Numbered from the stretch's first letter, positions 1-9,312 are shown. The stretch is 64,000 nt of DNA from Astrobacterium formosum (GCA_030848545.1 JAVDCA010000012.1:62001-126000), one strand, 5' to 3'. Numbers and translations: made by a program. The notes: generated by a model not told the origin, from the letters alone.

Positions 1-2
1 TG

Positions 3-1154
3 AGCGAGATCGCCGAGGCGATCAACGACGTCTCCAGCACGAGTGGCATCACGGCGTCGGTCGTCAAGATCTCCGACAGCAAATACGAGCTGCTTCTGAC
101 GGCCGGCGACACCGGCGTAGACATCATCACTTCGTCGGTTTCCGGCGACGACGTGCTCGCCGGCATCGGTCTGACCGATTCCAGCGGCAAGTTCACGAAC
201 GTCCTGCAGGAGTCGCAGGATGCCATCGTGAGTCTCGACGGCGTCGAAATCACCCGCTCCAGCAACGACATCGACGATGTCATCGACGGCGTCACCTTCC
301 ACCTGTACGCCGAGACGCCGGACGATACCTCGGTCACGGTCGAGGTCGACACCGATCTCAGCTCCGTCAAGGAGGCGATCCAATCGCTGGTCGATGCCTA
401 CAACGCCTATCGCGAATTCGCCTACACCCAGCAGCAGGTGACGACGTCCGGCTCTGCCGCCGACGACGCCCTGCTGTTCGGCGATGGAACGTTGCGCTCC
501 GCCAACAACCAGATTTCGGATGCGCTCAACACCATGATCGACAAACTGTCGATCGCCGACATCGGACTGTCGTTCGACTCGACCAACAACTTGGTGCTCG
601 ACGAGGACGTGTTGGACGACGCCCTGCTCGAAGACGTCGAGGCGATACAGTCGTTATTGTCGTTCGATATGACGAGTTCTTCAAGCAGCCTGGGATTGCT
701 GGCGCGGGGCGCCTCGGCGCCAACCTCGTTCACGCTCGAAATCGAAGTGGACGACGACGGAAACATAACTTCCGCCACTGCCGACGGCGTCGCCCTGGAG
801 GTCTCCGACACGCGTCTCCTCGGGATCGACGGCACCGAATTCGAAGGATTTTCCTTCGTGTATGTGGGCACCGAGTCGAAGTCGATCGATGTCGAGATAA
901 GCTACGGGATCGCAGAACTCCTCTACAATGCCACCGAAGCCATCGGCGACGAGGAAGACGGTACGCTCGCCGAAATCATTTCCGGCATGCAGGACGTGAA
1001 CACGACCCTGGAGGCGCGTGCCGACGACATCCGCGATCGCGCCGAGACTTATCGGGATTCTCTGACCGCCCGTTATGCCTCGTACGAAGCGAAGATCGCC
1101 GAGGCCAAAGCGATGCTCGCATATCTGGATGCCCTGTTGAACTCCGAGGACTAG
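3..1154 (+). CDS. fliD: Flagellar hook-associated protein 2 (filament cap FliD), 5'-truncated
   Basis: The reading frame is open from the first bases of the window, so the N-terminal part lies outside. About 383 C-terminal residues are visible. FliD caps the growing filament outside the cell and directs flagellin insertion. Family signs are the Thr/Ser/Asp-rich beta domain, a central segment of the type 'SLDGVEITRSSNDIDDVIDGVTF', and the C-terminal helix where a long amphipathic stretch precedes a final Leu-rich end. It is followed two bases after its stop by fliS, the usual partner pair. Internal ATG at 153 is not a start; it lies inside the conserved domain. Confidence 0.9.
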   Translation, partial: SEIAEAINDVSSTSGITASVVKISDSKYELLLTAGDTGVDIITSSVSGDDVLAGIGLTDSSGKFTNVLQESQDAIVSLDGVEITRSSNDIDDVIDGVTFHLYAETPDDTSVTVEVDTDLSSVKEAIQSLVDAYNAYREFAYTQQQVTTSGSAADDALLFGDGTLRSANNQISDALNTMIDKLSIADIGLSFDSTNNLVLDEDVLDDALLEDVEAIQSLLSFDMTSSSSSLGLLARGASAPTSFTLEIEVDDDGNITSATADGVALEVSDTRLLGIDGTEFEGFSFVYVGTESKSIDVEISYGIAELLYNATEAIGDEEDGTLAEIISGMQDVNTTLEARADDIRDRAETYRDSLTARYASYEAKIAEAKAMLAYLDALLNSED

Positions 1155-1156
1155 CG

Positions 1157-1573
1157 ATGAATCACGCATATATGGGTGCCGCCGGCGCTTATCGCAGGGC
1201 TGCCACCGCGGTGCCGCCGCTCACTGCGGTCGTCATGTTGTACGACAAGGCCATTATTCTCCTGAAGCGGGCCGCGCTGGCGGCGGAAAGCCGGCAGCCG
1301 CAGGACAGCTTTCAGAGGCTCATCGAGGCGACGACGATCCTGCGCGGGCTGAGCCACGCGCTCGACTTCGAGCGCGGCGGATCCGTGGCGGAGAGGCTGC
1401 GGGCCACCTACAATGGCGTTATTCTCACCCTGATGTTATCCTACGGCAGGCCCGACATGCCGGAGCGAGTGCGGCGCGTCATCGCCGGCCTGCTGGAGCT
1501 GCGCGATGCCTGGGCTGAGATCGCTCGCCATCCGCGAGATACCGATGCCGTGAACGTTGCACGGGCCGGTTGA
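1157..1573 (+). CDS. fliS: Flagellar export chaperone FliS
   Basis: This 138-residue cytoplasmic protein matches the FliS length (about 130). It has the typical N-terminal 'AYRRA' motif followed by 'LYDKAIILLKRA' and an all-helical body. FliS binds the C-terminus of flagellin and keeps it unfolded before export. It starts two bases after fliD, so the two are certainly cotranscribed. The last residues after about 130 are not conserved in the family. Confidence 0.88.
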   Translation: MNHAYMGAAGAYRRAATAVPPLTAVVMLYDKAIILLKRAALAAESRQPQDSFQRLIEATTILRGLSHALDFERGGSVAERLRATYNGVILTLMLSYGRPDMPERVRRVIAGLLELRDAWAEIARHPRDTDAVNVARAG

Positions 1574-1698
1574 TGGGCCCGGAACATCAAATTCGCGCAT
1601 ATTGATAGTATTTCTTAAGGAGGATATGCGAAAGCCATAAAGTTCGCGGATATCGGCAGCAGGATGCTCGCACGATCGCAAGGCGCCGGAGAAACCGG

Positions 1699-2115
1699 AT
1701 GAATATCGAAGAATTCGAGGACTGCGTCGACCGATATGGAGAAGACGTCGCCTCCTGGCCGTCTCCCGATCGCGAGCTCGGAGCGGCACTGGTCCAGTCC
1801 TCCCTGGCCGCTCGCGGCATCGTATCACAAGCGAAACTCCTGCGCGTCGCCGTGAAGGGTGCGGAACCGGTGCGGGCACCGTTCGGTCTCGCCGACCGGA
1901 TCGTTGCGCGTGCCGTCGCGGAAACACCAACTGTGATGCCGGCAGCGATCGCCCGGATCTCGGCTCGGAACGGATTCCTCACGGCATTTCGGCCTGCGAT
2001 CGTCCTGCCGTTCTGCTTTCTCGTCGGGTTGGCCGTGGCTTGGCTGCCGTCCGTCTCCGATGGGCGCGGCCCGCAGTTCGACGTCTCAGTTCTGCTGACC
2101 GGCATGGTCGAGTAA
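1699..2115 (+). CDS. Small membrane protein preceding a CpxP-like gene (unknown function)
   Basis: A 138-residue protein with a soluble acidic N-terminus (MNIEEFEDCVDRYGEDV) and one hydrophobic segment at about residues 98-115, followed by a short C-terminal tail. Proteins of this shape commonly sit immediately before Metal_resist/CpxP-like genes in Alphaproteobacteria and look like degenerate anti-sigma factors, but no sigma factor gene is next to it here. A GGAG ribosome-binding site lies about 8 bases upstream of the ATG. The next gene begins 20 bases after its stop. Function is inferred only from context. Confidence 0.65.
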   Translation: MNIEEFEDCVDRYGEDVASWPSPDRELGAALVQSSLAARGIVSQAKLLRVAVKGAEPVRAPFGLADRIVARAVAETPTVMPAAIARISARNGFLTAFRPAIVLPFCFLVGLAVAWLPSVSDGRGPQFDVSVLLTGMVE

Positions 2116-2135
2116 ATCACATACCGGTGTCCTGA

Positions 2136-2627
2136 ATGTCGCTCTTCCCGTCGTCCGCATCCGGTCTCGTACGGATCGGCCTGGTCGCCTCGCTCGGCCT
2201 CAATCTGTTCTTCCTCGGATGGCTGGCCGGCGGCGTCGTCGGTCCCGACCGTGGCCGTCCCGGCCCGCCGCCACCGCCGTTGCCGCCTTTGCATCTGATG
2301 GCCGATCGCCTGCGTGGCAGCCTGAGCCCGGGCGGAATGGCAAAGATCGAGGCGCTCATCCGTGAACTCGACGACCGCTTCGCGCGCCGGATCTCGGATA
2401 CGGAGCTATCGCGGGCGCGCATCAAGGCCCTGCTCGGTGCGGAATCCTTCGATCCCGCGGCTTTCGTCGCCGCGCTCGGCGAGGTCCATGCTGAGACCGG
2501 GCGAGATCGTGCCGAAGTCGACCAGCGCATCTCCGACGTGATCGCCCAGCTCTCCGTCGACGATCGCCGCAAGCTCGCCGCCGTCAACGTCGCGTTCCCC
2601 CCGAGAGGACCGGCAGGGCCGCGCTGA
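2136..2627 (+). CDS. Periplasmic heavy-metal sensor / CpxP-Spy-like protein
   Basis: 163 residues with an N-terminal signal anchor at about 12-34, a Pro-rich linker (GPPPPPLPPL), and then a helical domain with the pattern LSPGGMAKIEALIRELDD typical of the Metal_resist (CnrX/ZraP/CpxP) superfamily. Such proteins bind metals or damaged proteins in the periplasm. It forms a two-gene unit with the preceding small membrane protein. The pair interrupts the flagellar genes and is the only envelope-stress-like element in this stretch. A link to the arsenic genes downstream is possible but not shown. Confidence 0.7.
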   Translation: MSLFPSSASGLVRIGLVASLGLNLFFLGWLAGGVVGPDRGRPGPPPPPLPPLHLMADRLRGSLSPGGMAKIEALIRELDDRFARRISDTELSRARIKALLGAESFDPAAFVAALGEVHAETGRDRAEVDQRISDVIAQLSVDDRRKLAAVNVAFPPRGPAGPR

Positions 2628-2873
2628 TCCGTGGCATTGGATGCGGTGCCGGCAGCAGCGAGCTCCTTGCTCCGCCCGGCGGACATTGCCTGATTCACGG
2701 GACCTGAACCGGCCAGACGGTCACGGCGCTGATCGCCTGGCCGCGAGAATCACTGCCTGAAACTCGACCTTCGGCCGTTTTATTTCTGAACGCGTCGAGA
2801 CCCGAACAATCACATCCGCACAAGCAGCCCGCACGCCGCCACAGGTGTGGCCGGGACACGGCCGAGGTTTGTC

Positions 2874-3545
2874 ATGAGCGTCAGTACCGTCAGTCCATCG
2901 GTGTACACCAACACGTCGTCCAGCGCGAACTCGAGCAGCTCATCCAACACCAGTTCATCCAGCGGGACGACCGATTTCCTCGAATTGATGATCGCCCAGC
3001 TCCAGAACCAGAATCCGCTCGACCCGACCGACACCAACGAGTTCGTCAACCAGCTCATTTCCTACGAGCAGATCAGTCAGACCGAGGCGATGAACGAAAG
3101 CCTCAGCAGCATGCTGACGTCGTTCAATAGTCTCATCTCGACAAACGCCGTCGGCTATCTGGGCCATACGGTCGAGGCCTACGGCGACACGGCCTCGCTC
3201 GAGGACGGCCAGGCGACCTGGGGCTATTCACTCAACGACGAAGCCGCCGATGTCACGATCACCGTCAAGGACAGCGACGGCAACACGGTCTGGGAGGGAT
3301 CCGGCGAGACCGAGGCCGGCAAGCACACCTTTACGTGGGACGGCAAGAGCACCGACGGTACCCAGCTTGCCGATGGCGAATATACGGTCGAGATCGAAGC
3401 CACCGACGCCGACGGAGAGTCCGTCTACGGCTACACGACCGTCATCGGGGAAGTCGACGGCGTCGACTCATCGAGCGGCGAAACGTTGCTGACAATCGGG
3501 GGCGTGTCGGTCGCTCTCGACGATGTCATCGGCGTTCGCGCCTAG
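2874..3545 (+). CDS. flgD: Flagellar hook assembly scaffold FlgD
   Basis: FlgD caps the hook during assembly and is discarded afterwards. The protein (223 residues from ATG 2874) has the signature FLELMIAQLQNQNPLDPTD near residues 35-53, then the Ig-like FlgD domain with 'EGSGETEAGKHTFTWDGKSTDG' and the ending 'VSVALDDVIGVRA'. A GTG at 2847 extends it by nine residues, but the ATG has a GAGG motif at suitable distance and gives the usual N-terminus (MSVSTVS). It begins an operon with flgE 17 bases downstream. Confidence 0.92.
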   Translation: MSVSTVSPSVYTNTSSSANSSSSSNTSSSSGTTDFLELMIAQLQNQNPLDPTDTNEFVNQLISYEQISQTEAMNESLSSMLTSFNSLISTNAVGYLGHTVEAYGDTASLEDGQATWGYSLNDEAADVTITVKDSDGNTVWEGSGETEAGKHTFTWDGKSTDGTQLADGEYTVEIEATDADGESVYGYTTVIGEVDGVDSSSGETLLTIGGVSVALDDVIGVRA

Positions 3546-3562
3546 TCCCGGAGGAAGAACCC

Positions 3563-4822
3563 ATGAGCCTCACGGGAGCCCTCAACTCGGCCGTCTCCGC
3601 ACTCAAGGCCCAGAGCACGGCGATCGCGATGATCTCCGACAATCTCGCCAACAGTTCCACCTACGGCTACAAGACCACATCGCCGAGCTTTGCCAGCCTG
3701 GTGACGGGAGCGACCACGTCGAGTTCGTACTCGTCGGGCGGCGTCATCGCGGGGGTGAGGTCGAACATCGCCGATCAGGGGCAGGTGACGGCGAGCAGCA
3801 CGACCACCAACATGGCCATCTCCGGCAACGGCTTTTTTCCCGTTTCCAACAGTCTGACCGGCAGTAACACCTGCTACACCCGCAATGGCCAGTTTGCACC
3901 GGATGATCTCGGCTATCTCGTCAACAACGGCTACTATCTTCTTGGCTGGCGCACCGATGCGGCCGGCAACGTGATCGGCGGCACGGACAGCGCGCCGGTG
4001 CCGATCAACGTGACGTCGGTCGCGAGTTCCGCGCGGGCGACCAGCGAGGTGGCGGTCCAGGCCAACCTGCCGGCCGATGCGGATATCGACGATACCTTCA
4101 CCTCGACGGTGAGCCTCTACGATTCGCTCGGTACCGCGCACTCGACCACGGTCACCTGGACTAAGACCGCAGAGAACACCTGGACGGCGGATTTCGACGA
4201 TCCGACAAACGCCACGACCGGGGTGAAGTCAGGAACCATTTCCGGCAGTCCGATCACGGTCACATTCAGCGATGGGGCCCTGGCAAGCATCTCCCCGAGC
4301 CCGGCCACGATTGGCGTGTCGGGTTGGACGTCCGGCGCTTCCAATTCGTCGATCACGATCGACCTCGGAGAAATCGGCGGCGCCGATGGTCTGACACAAT
4401 ATGACTCGGGTCTGGAGACCCCTGCGATCGATCTCGACTCCATCGACCAGGACGGGATGGCCTATGGCAAGCTGGAGAGCATCACCATCGACGATACCGG
4501 TACGGTGATCGGCTCTTACAGCAACGACCAGCAGATCGCCCTCTACAAGGTGCCGGTCGCGACCTTCACCAATCCGAATGGCCTCTCTACGGTTGACGGC
4601 GGCGTCTACGTCGAGACCTCGGAATCGGGCGGCGCCGTACTGCACGAGTCCGGTACGGGTGGCGCCGGGACGGTGACCGGTTCGGCGCTCGAAGCGAGTA
4701 CCACGGACACCAGCACCGAGTTCACCAACATGATCGCAGCCCAGCAGGCCTACTCGGCTGCCGCGCAGATCATGACGGCGGTGGACGATATGTTCGACAC
4801 CTTGATGTCGAGCGTGAGGTAA
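3563..4822 (+). CDS. flgE: Flagellar hook protein FlgE
   Basis: FlgE polymerises into the hook. The start at 3563 follows a strong GGAGGA site at 3550-3555; a longer in-frame extension to 3335 overlaps flgD and is not credible. The 419-residue protein begins MSLTGALNSAVSALKAQS with the rod/hook N-terminal helix and 'ISDNLANSSTYGYK' motif. It has the central FlgE D2 domain (SLYDSLGTAHSTTVTW) and ends with the C-terminal hook helix 'AAQIMTAVDDMFDTLMSSVR'. Its stop codon overlaps the ATG of the next gene by one base, implying coupled translation. Confidence 0.94.
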   Translation: MSLTGALNSAVSALKAQSTAIAMISDNLANSSTYGYKTTSPSFASLVTGATTSSSYSSGGVIAGVRSNIADQGQVTASSTTTNMAISGNGFFPVSNSLTGSNTCYTRNGQFAPDDLGYLVNNGYYLLGWRTDAAGNVIGGTDSAPVPINVTSVASSARATSEVAVQANLPADADIDDTFTSTVSLYDSLGTAHSTTVTWTKTAENTWTADFDDPTNATTGVKSGTISGSPITVTFSDGALASISPSPATIGVSGWTSGASNSSITIDLGEIGGADGLTQYDSGLETPAIDLDSIDQDGMAYGKLESITIDDTGTVIGSYSNDQQIALYKVPVATFTNPNGLSTVDGGVYVETSESGGAVLHESGTGGAGTVTGSALEASTTDTSTEFTNMIAAQQAYSAAAQIMTAVDDMFDTLMSSVR

Positions 4823-5157
4823 TGACCATGAAAAAAGCTGCCTCCCGTAAGGACGACGACGGTGCTTTGCGAGCGGCCACGCGCGTCCTCTCCGAAGTCA
4901 CGGTCGCGGTCGGCGCGCCGGGGCGACGATCCGGGCCGGGCAAGAATGCCGCCGCGCCCATCGACCGCCGCCGGCTGGCTGCGATGCGTGCCGAAGTCGA
5001 GGCGCAGCGGCTCGCACTGTGCGAGCGCCGCGACCGGATCGGCGCCGAGCTCGATATCGCGTCGCGGCGCGTGGCCGCGGTCGCCGCCTACATGAAATGC
5101 GACACGCTGAGCCGGACGCCGGCGTCCCGCAGCCGATCGACGGAGCCAAACCGATGA
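4822..5157 (+). CDS. Small basic protein between flgE and flgN (unknown)
   Basis: 111 residues, rich in Arg and Ala, with no signal peptide and a likely helical segment at residues 50-90. It overlaps the flgE stop by one base and the next gene by ATGA, so it is tightly embedded in the flagellar operon. A second in-frame ATG lies six bases later at 4828. I do not recognise a domain. Position suggests a flagellar export or assembly accessory found in related Alphaproteobacteria. Confidence 0.6.
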   Translation: MTMKKAASRKDDDGALRAATRVLSEVTVAVGAPGRRSGPGKNAAAPIDRRRLAAMRAEVEAQRLALCERRDRIGAELDIASRRVAAVAAYMKCDTLSRTPASRSRSTEPNR

Positions 5158-5621
5158 ACACCACCTCGATGATGCAGGAAGAGGCCGCCGCGAAGGCGAC
5201 CGCGGCCCTGACCGATCTCATGGCGTTGGTCGACGAGCTCAACGCCGTCGTCGACGACGAGAACAAGATCCTGGCGCGCGGCCTGCCCGCATCGCTGTCT
5301 CGTTTCACCGAGCGCAAGAACGAACTCGCCGAGGAGTTCGACAAGTGGGTCCAGGCCATTGCGGCCGGACGCATCTCGCTGCGGATCGTCGAAGCCGATC
5401 GGCGCGAGCAATTCCTCGCCGCCGTCGCCCGCCTGCACAAGAACATGGACGAGAACGTCGAGCGCTTGCGTGCCGCCATCGACGCCAGCCGGCGGCGCAT
5501 CGACGCGGTCATGCAGGCGATCCGCAATCAGTTCCGGACCGCCGCCCCCTATGGAGCGGACGGTCGGGTCGCCAGCCCGCCCACATCGCCCGCCTGCGGG
5601 GGCGCCGGAGTGTGCGTGTGA
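5154..5621 (+). CDS. FlgN-like flagellar export chaperone
   Basis: 155 residues from the ATG at 5154, which overlaps the previous stop (ATGA). The protein is all helical with a long heptad-like region (residues 20-130) resembling FlgN: 'LMALVDELNAVVDDENKILARG' followed by 'FTERKNELAEEFDKW'. FlgN binds the hook-filament junction proteins FlgK and FlgL, whose genes are the next two. An earlier start in the same frame at 5019 would lie inside the preceding gene and lacks support. The last 20 residues (Pro/Gly/Cys) are not family-like and may be run-on. Confidence 0.75.
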   Translation: MNTTSMMQEEAAAKATAALTDLMALVDELNAVVDDENKILARGLPASLSRFTERKNELAEEFDKWVQAIAAGRISLRIVEADRREQFLAAVARLHKNMDENVERLRAAIDASRRRIDAVMQAIRNQFRTAAPYGADGRVASPPTSPACGGAGVCV

Positions 5622-5636
5622 ACTGCGTTTCCCCCA

Positions 5637-5670
5637 TTTGATCAAGGGAAGCGACTTTGATCAAGGGAAG
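5637..5670 (+). repeat. 15-bp direct repeat between flgN-like gene and flgK
   Basis: TTTGATCAAGGGAAG occurs at 5637-5651 and again at 5656-5670, offset by 19 bases. Each copy contains a small TTGATCAA palindrome and a purine-rich stretch. It may be a simple duplication or a paired regulator site in the flgK leader. Confidence 0.7.
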
Positions 5671-5696
5671 AAACAACGCGCAAAAACGAGGCCAGC

Positions 5697-7463
5697 ATGT
5701 CTCTCTCGGTCGCCCGCAGCATCGCCTACTCGTCCTTGATGGCCACGCAGGTCCAGATGAGCGTGGCGTCGGCGAACGTCGCCAATGCGGATACGGACGG
5801 CTATACGGTCAAAACCGCCAACCAATCCGCCAGGGTGCTCGGCAGTGCCGGCGCGGGCGTGTCGATCACGGGCATCACTTCGAACGTCGACAAGTTGCTT
5901 CTGCGTTCGATCATCGAGGCCGCCGCCGAGCTCGGCGCCGCCGAAACGACGGCCGAGTACACGGATCGTGTTCAGGCACTGTTCGGCAAGGTGGACGGAG
6001 ACGACGACACCGGCACCTCGATCGCCAATTCCATCGCGTCTTTGGAAACGGCGCTCCTGGAACTCTCCGGGACGCCGGAAAGCGAGAGTCTGCAATCCGT
6101 CGTCGTCGATGCGCTCGATACGCTCGCCGGTCAGTTGCGAGACACCTCGGCGAGCATCCAGAACCTGCGCGCGGACGCCGATGACGAAATCGAAGCCAAA
6201 GTGCAGGAAGTCAACGACGCCTTGAAGACGATCGACGACCTCAACGATGCCATCAGTCGCGCCAGCGCGCTCGGCCAGTCGACCGCGGACCTCGAAGACA
6301 AACGCAATACGGCCCTGGAAAGCATATCGTCGTTGATGGACGTCACCTATTTCGTCGCGTCCACCGGTCGCATGCAGATCTACACGACCAACGGGCAGGC
6401 GTTGCTCGACACCACTGTGCACGAGCTCTCCTACGACAGCGCCGCCAAGGTCACCGCCTCGACGACCTATAGCGCGACGCCGCCGAGCGGTTTCGACGCC
6501 ATCTCGGTCGACGGCAAGGACATCACCGGACAGATCAAGTCCGGGGCCATCGGGGCTCTCATCGATCTGCGCGACGAGACGCTGCCGGCGGCTCAGGCTG
6601 AAATGGACGAACTCGCAACCGAGTTGGCGGATTCGCTCAACGCTGTCCACAACCAGGGTACGGCGATGCCGCCGCCCAACAGCCTGACCGGGACGACGGC
6701 AGTCTCCGCTACGGACGCGTTCTCGGGAAGCGGCAGCCTGCGCGTCGCGGTTACGGACCAGGATGGCAAACTCGTCTCCTATCAGGACATCGACCTGTCG
6801 GCCTGTTCGACGATCGGTGACGTCGTCGACGCCATCGATGCTGTCGACGGCCTGTCGGCGACCATTACGTCGGACGGCTACGTGCAGATCACCGCGGACG
6901 ATGCCGACCAGGGCGTCGCCATCAACGAGATGGACAGCGCGGTCGGCCCCGACGGGCAGGGGGTGTCGGACTGGCTCGGCCTCAACGATCTGGTGACGGC
7001 GACCGGAGCTTCCGACTTCCGCGTCCGCGCCGACATCCTGTCGGATACCAGCCTGCTCGCCACCGCGACTCTGGACGACTCGACGACACTGACGACCGGC
7101 GACGCCGTGCTGGCGATCGGAGCGACCGGCACCGCCGATGGTCTCTACGATACCCTGACGGGTTCGAACACGTTCGATGCTGCCGGCCGGCTGAGCAAGA
7201 CCACCAGTTCGTTCTCGAGTTACGCCGCCGATATCGTGTCGGCCAATGCCTCTGCAGCGTCTCATGCCGAGACCAAGCAGTCCGGCAAGGAGACCGCCTA
7301 CAATGCCTTGTCCGAAGCGATGTCATCGCAGACCGGCGTCAATCTCGACGAGGAGACGGCACGGGTGTCCGAGCTGGAGACGCTCTATGAGGCGACGGCG
7401 ACGTTGATGCAGGTCATCAACGACATGTTCAACTCGCTCATCGATATGGTGGAAGCAGCGTGA
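5697..7463 (+). CDS. flgK: Flagellar hook-associated protein 1 (FlgK)
   Basis: FlgK forms the first hook-filament junction layer. The 588-residue protein opens with the FlgK N-terminal helix (SLSVARSIAYSSLMATQVQMSVASANVANADTDGY region) and the domain containing 'DLEDKRNTALESISSLMDV', and ends with the coiled 'ETLYEATATLMQVINDMFNSLIDMV'. It is Asp/Thr-rich in its central variable domain. It follows the FlgN-like chaperone and precedes flgL by 86 bases, the conserved order flgN-flgK-flgL. Confidence 0.92.
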   Translation: MSLSVARSIAYSSLMATQVQMSVASANVANADTDGYTVKTANQSARVLGSAGAGVSITGITSNVDKLLLRSIIEAAAELGAAETTAEYTDRVQALFGKVDGDDDTGTSIANSIASLETALLELSGTPESESLQSVVVDALDTLAGQLRDTSASIQNLRADADDEIEAKVQEVNDALKTIDDLNDAISRASALGQSTADLEDKRNTALESISSLMDVTYFVASTGRMQIYTTNGQALLDTTVHELSYDSAAKVTASTTYSATPPSGFDAISVDGKDITGQIKSGAIGALIDLRDETLPAAQAEMDELATELADSLNAVHNQGTAMPPPNSLTGTTAVSATDAFSGSGSLRVAVTDQDGKLVSYQDIDLSACSTIGDVVDAIDAVDGLSATITSDGYVQITADDADQGVAINEMDSAVGPDGQGVSDWLGLNDLVTATGASDFRVRADILSDTSLLATATLDDSTTLTTGDAVLAIGATGTADGLYDTLTGSNTFDAAGRLSKTTSSFSSYAADIVSANASAASHAETKQSGKETAYNALSEAMSSQTGVNLDEETARVSELETLYEATATLMQVINDMFNSLIDMVEAA

Positions 7464-7549
7464 GAATGCTGCCGTGAACTGCGGCGGCGTCGCGATCCCG
7501 TGCGGGTCACCCCGCCTTCCGCGACGGTGAAATAAAGCCGGAGGATCCC

Positions 7550-8467
7550 ATGATCGCCCGCGTCGCCACCTTCGCCCGCGACCAGACCATGCTGACAGCG
7601 TCTTTGACGACGCAGTCGCGGCTCAACGAACTCTACATCCAGCAGGCGTCCGAGCAGAAATCCACGGATTTCGGCGGATTGGGATCGACTTCCAAGCGGG
7701 TGGTCGACCTACAGGTGTCGGTGACCCGCGCGCAATCATACGTCGACAACACAAAGGTGGCCAAGGGCCGGGTGGAGCTGATGTACTCGGTGTGCGACAC
7801 CATGACGGATACCCTGTCCGACATGCGCAGCCAAGTGGTCGCCGCGACGTCCGCCACAAGTGGCACCGGCGAGGACTTGAAGTCCGCCGCCCAGGAACTG
7901 TTCGAGGACTTCGCCTCGCTCCTCAACACCCAGTACGAGGGACGTTATGTGTTCGCGGGCGGCCGGACCGGTACGGTCCCGGTCGATCTCGACGATCCCG
8001 ATTATGCGCCGGCGACCTCCCCGTCGACGGTCGACACCGCCTACTATCAAGGCGACGACCAGATCGCTTCGGTGCGGGTGTCCGACCAGCAGACCGTCGC
8101 CTATGGAGCTACAGCCGACAATCCCGCGTTCGAGAAGGCTTTGCGTGCGCTCAATCTGCTGTCGAACATCACCACCGATCCGCTCGACCAGGACACGCTC
8201 GACGAGGCCAACGATCTGCTGGTCGACGCCCTCGATGCCGTTCTGTCCGTGCAGAGCCGCTTGTCGCTCGACGCCGGTCAGATGGAGGATGCGATCGCGA
8301 GCCAGGAGGATTACATCGAGTTCGCAGGCTCGCTGGTCAGCGACCTCACCGAGGTCGACGTCGCCCAGGTGGCGGCCGAGCTGTCGAGCTACGAAGCCCA
8401 GCTCGAGGCCTCCTATTCTGCCATGGCCAAGATCCAGGGTCTCAAATTGTGGGATTATCTGCGCTAA
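7550..8467 (+). CDS. flgL: Flagellar hook-associated protein 3 (FlgL)
   Basis: 305 residues with the flagellin-like N-terminus (MIARVATFARDQTM, then 'RLNELYIQQASEQKSTDFGGLG') and a C-terminal helix ending 'SYEAQLEASYSAMAKIQGLKLWDYL', the classic flagellin/FlgL terminal pair. It also carries the 'NTQYEGRYVFAGGRTGTVP' FlgL signature. It has a GGAGG site nine bases before the ATG. It is the last gene of the flagellar block; a palindromic repeat follows. Confidence 0.92.
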   Translation: MIARVATFARDQTMLTASLTTQSRLNELYIQQASEQKSTDFGGLGSTSKRVVDLQVSVTRAQSYVDNTKVAKGRVELMYSVCDTMTDTLSDMRSQVVAATSATSGTGEDLKSAAQELFEDFASLLNTQYEGRYVFAGGRTGTVPVDLDDPDYAPATSPSTVDTAYYQGDDQIASVRVSDQQTVAYGATADNPAFEKALRALNLLSNITTDPLDQDTLDEANDLLVDALDAVLSVQSRLSLDAGQMEDAIASQEDYIEFAGSLVSDLTEVDVAQVAAELSSYEAQLEASYSAMAKIQGLKLWDYLR

Positions 8468-8468
8468 T

Positions 8469-8570
8469 ACCAACTTTCATTGACCTTGACCGTCGTCCTT
8501 CGAGGGCCGTGCACGCAGCCAAGTGTACGCAGGCCGCGCCTGCTGTGGCATGGCCACCTCAGGAAGACGG
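8469..8570 (+). repeat. REP-like palindromic element after flgL
   Basis: Two arms, CCGTCGTCCTTCGAGG (8490-8505) and CCACCTCAGGAAGACGG (8554-8570), form an imperfect palindrome of the CCTTCGAG/CCTCAGGA type that I recognise as a dispersed element in Hyphomicrobiales. It is preceded at 8469-8487 by ACCAACTTTCATTGACCTT, whose reverse complement recurs at the end of the other repeat at 48269-48288. It may also serve as transcription stop between the convergent flgL and torD genes. Confidence 0.6.
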
Positions 8571-8691
8571 TCGACATGAGTCATTGGTAACGACGGCGGG
8601 CGTAAGGCGTTGGCGCGCACGTTGCGAGGCGGTCAAGCAATGGCCGGTGCTCGGAAGGTGTCGCCGGGTCGTTGCGCTCAAGCGCAGTCCA

Positions 8692-9312
8692 TCAGCTGGT
8701 CGCACGCTCGCGGTTTACGAAAGCGACCGTGAGCTCCGACAAGAGCCGATAGAAGGCCGTCTCCGCACCGTTCTGCATGGCGGCGCCGAACCTGCCGATC
8801 CACGCGCCGAGATGTTCGGCAAGAAATCGCCGATGCAGGAGGCCGATCGCTGCCAAGGCGGCTGAATCGCCAGCGTCACGGGCGCGGTTTTCGCGAAAGA
8901 TCAACAGGTACAGGAATTCGAGCTCGGCGGCGATGTGATCGGGAAGCTCGCGGAAGTCCTCCGCGAGTTCGAATCCGCCGTCGCGGTAGAGTTCGAGCAC
9001 CGCCATGGTCGCGTTCTGCATCAACGACTTCTCGCCGGTCAGCCAGACCGAGCCGTATGGTTTGGCGAGGATCTCGTTGGGGCCGAGAAACAGGCGCGTG
9101 TAGTCGAGCAGGAGCTCATCCGGTGTCACCGCCGCGAATGCCGGGCCAAGGCGCTCCGCGATCGCGCCGAGGCCGGGGTCGATCGCGGTCGCCGCTTCGC
9201 TCATCGCATCGAATACGCGCTCTTCGGCAAACTCGGGTCCCGGCTGGTAATAGCAGGCGGCGATGAGCCGGCTGAGGATTTCACGGGCGGCATCGGACTG
9301 GGGATTGGACAT
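8692..9312 (-). CDS. TorD/DmsD-family molybdoenzyme maturation chaperone
   Basis: 206 residues from the ATG at 9312, which has a GAGG site; an upstream in-frame ATG at 9363 adds 17 poorly conserved residues. TorD-type chaperones bind the Tat signal and apo-form of a molybdopterin oxidoreductase until cofactor insertion is complete. Recognisable features are 'LLDYTRLFLGPNEILAKPYGSVW' and 'LPDHIAAELEFLYLLIF', the conserved E(x)DH-like helix of the family. It is third in the leftward operon behind the catalytic and ferredoxin subunits, the place occupied by ArrD in arsenate reductase operons. Confidence 0.87.
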   Translation of the reverse strand: MSNPQSDAAREILSRLIAACYYQPGPEFAEERVFDAMSEAATAIDPGLGAIAERLGPAFAAVTPDELLLDYTRLFLGPNEILAKPYGSVWLTGEKSLMQNATMAVLELYRDGGFELAEDFRELPDHIAAELEFLYLLIFRENRARDAGDSAALAAIGLLHRRFLAEHLGAWIGRFGAAMQNGAETAFYRLLSELTVAFVNRERATS

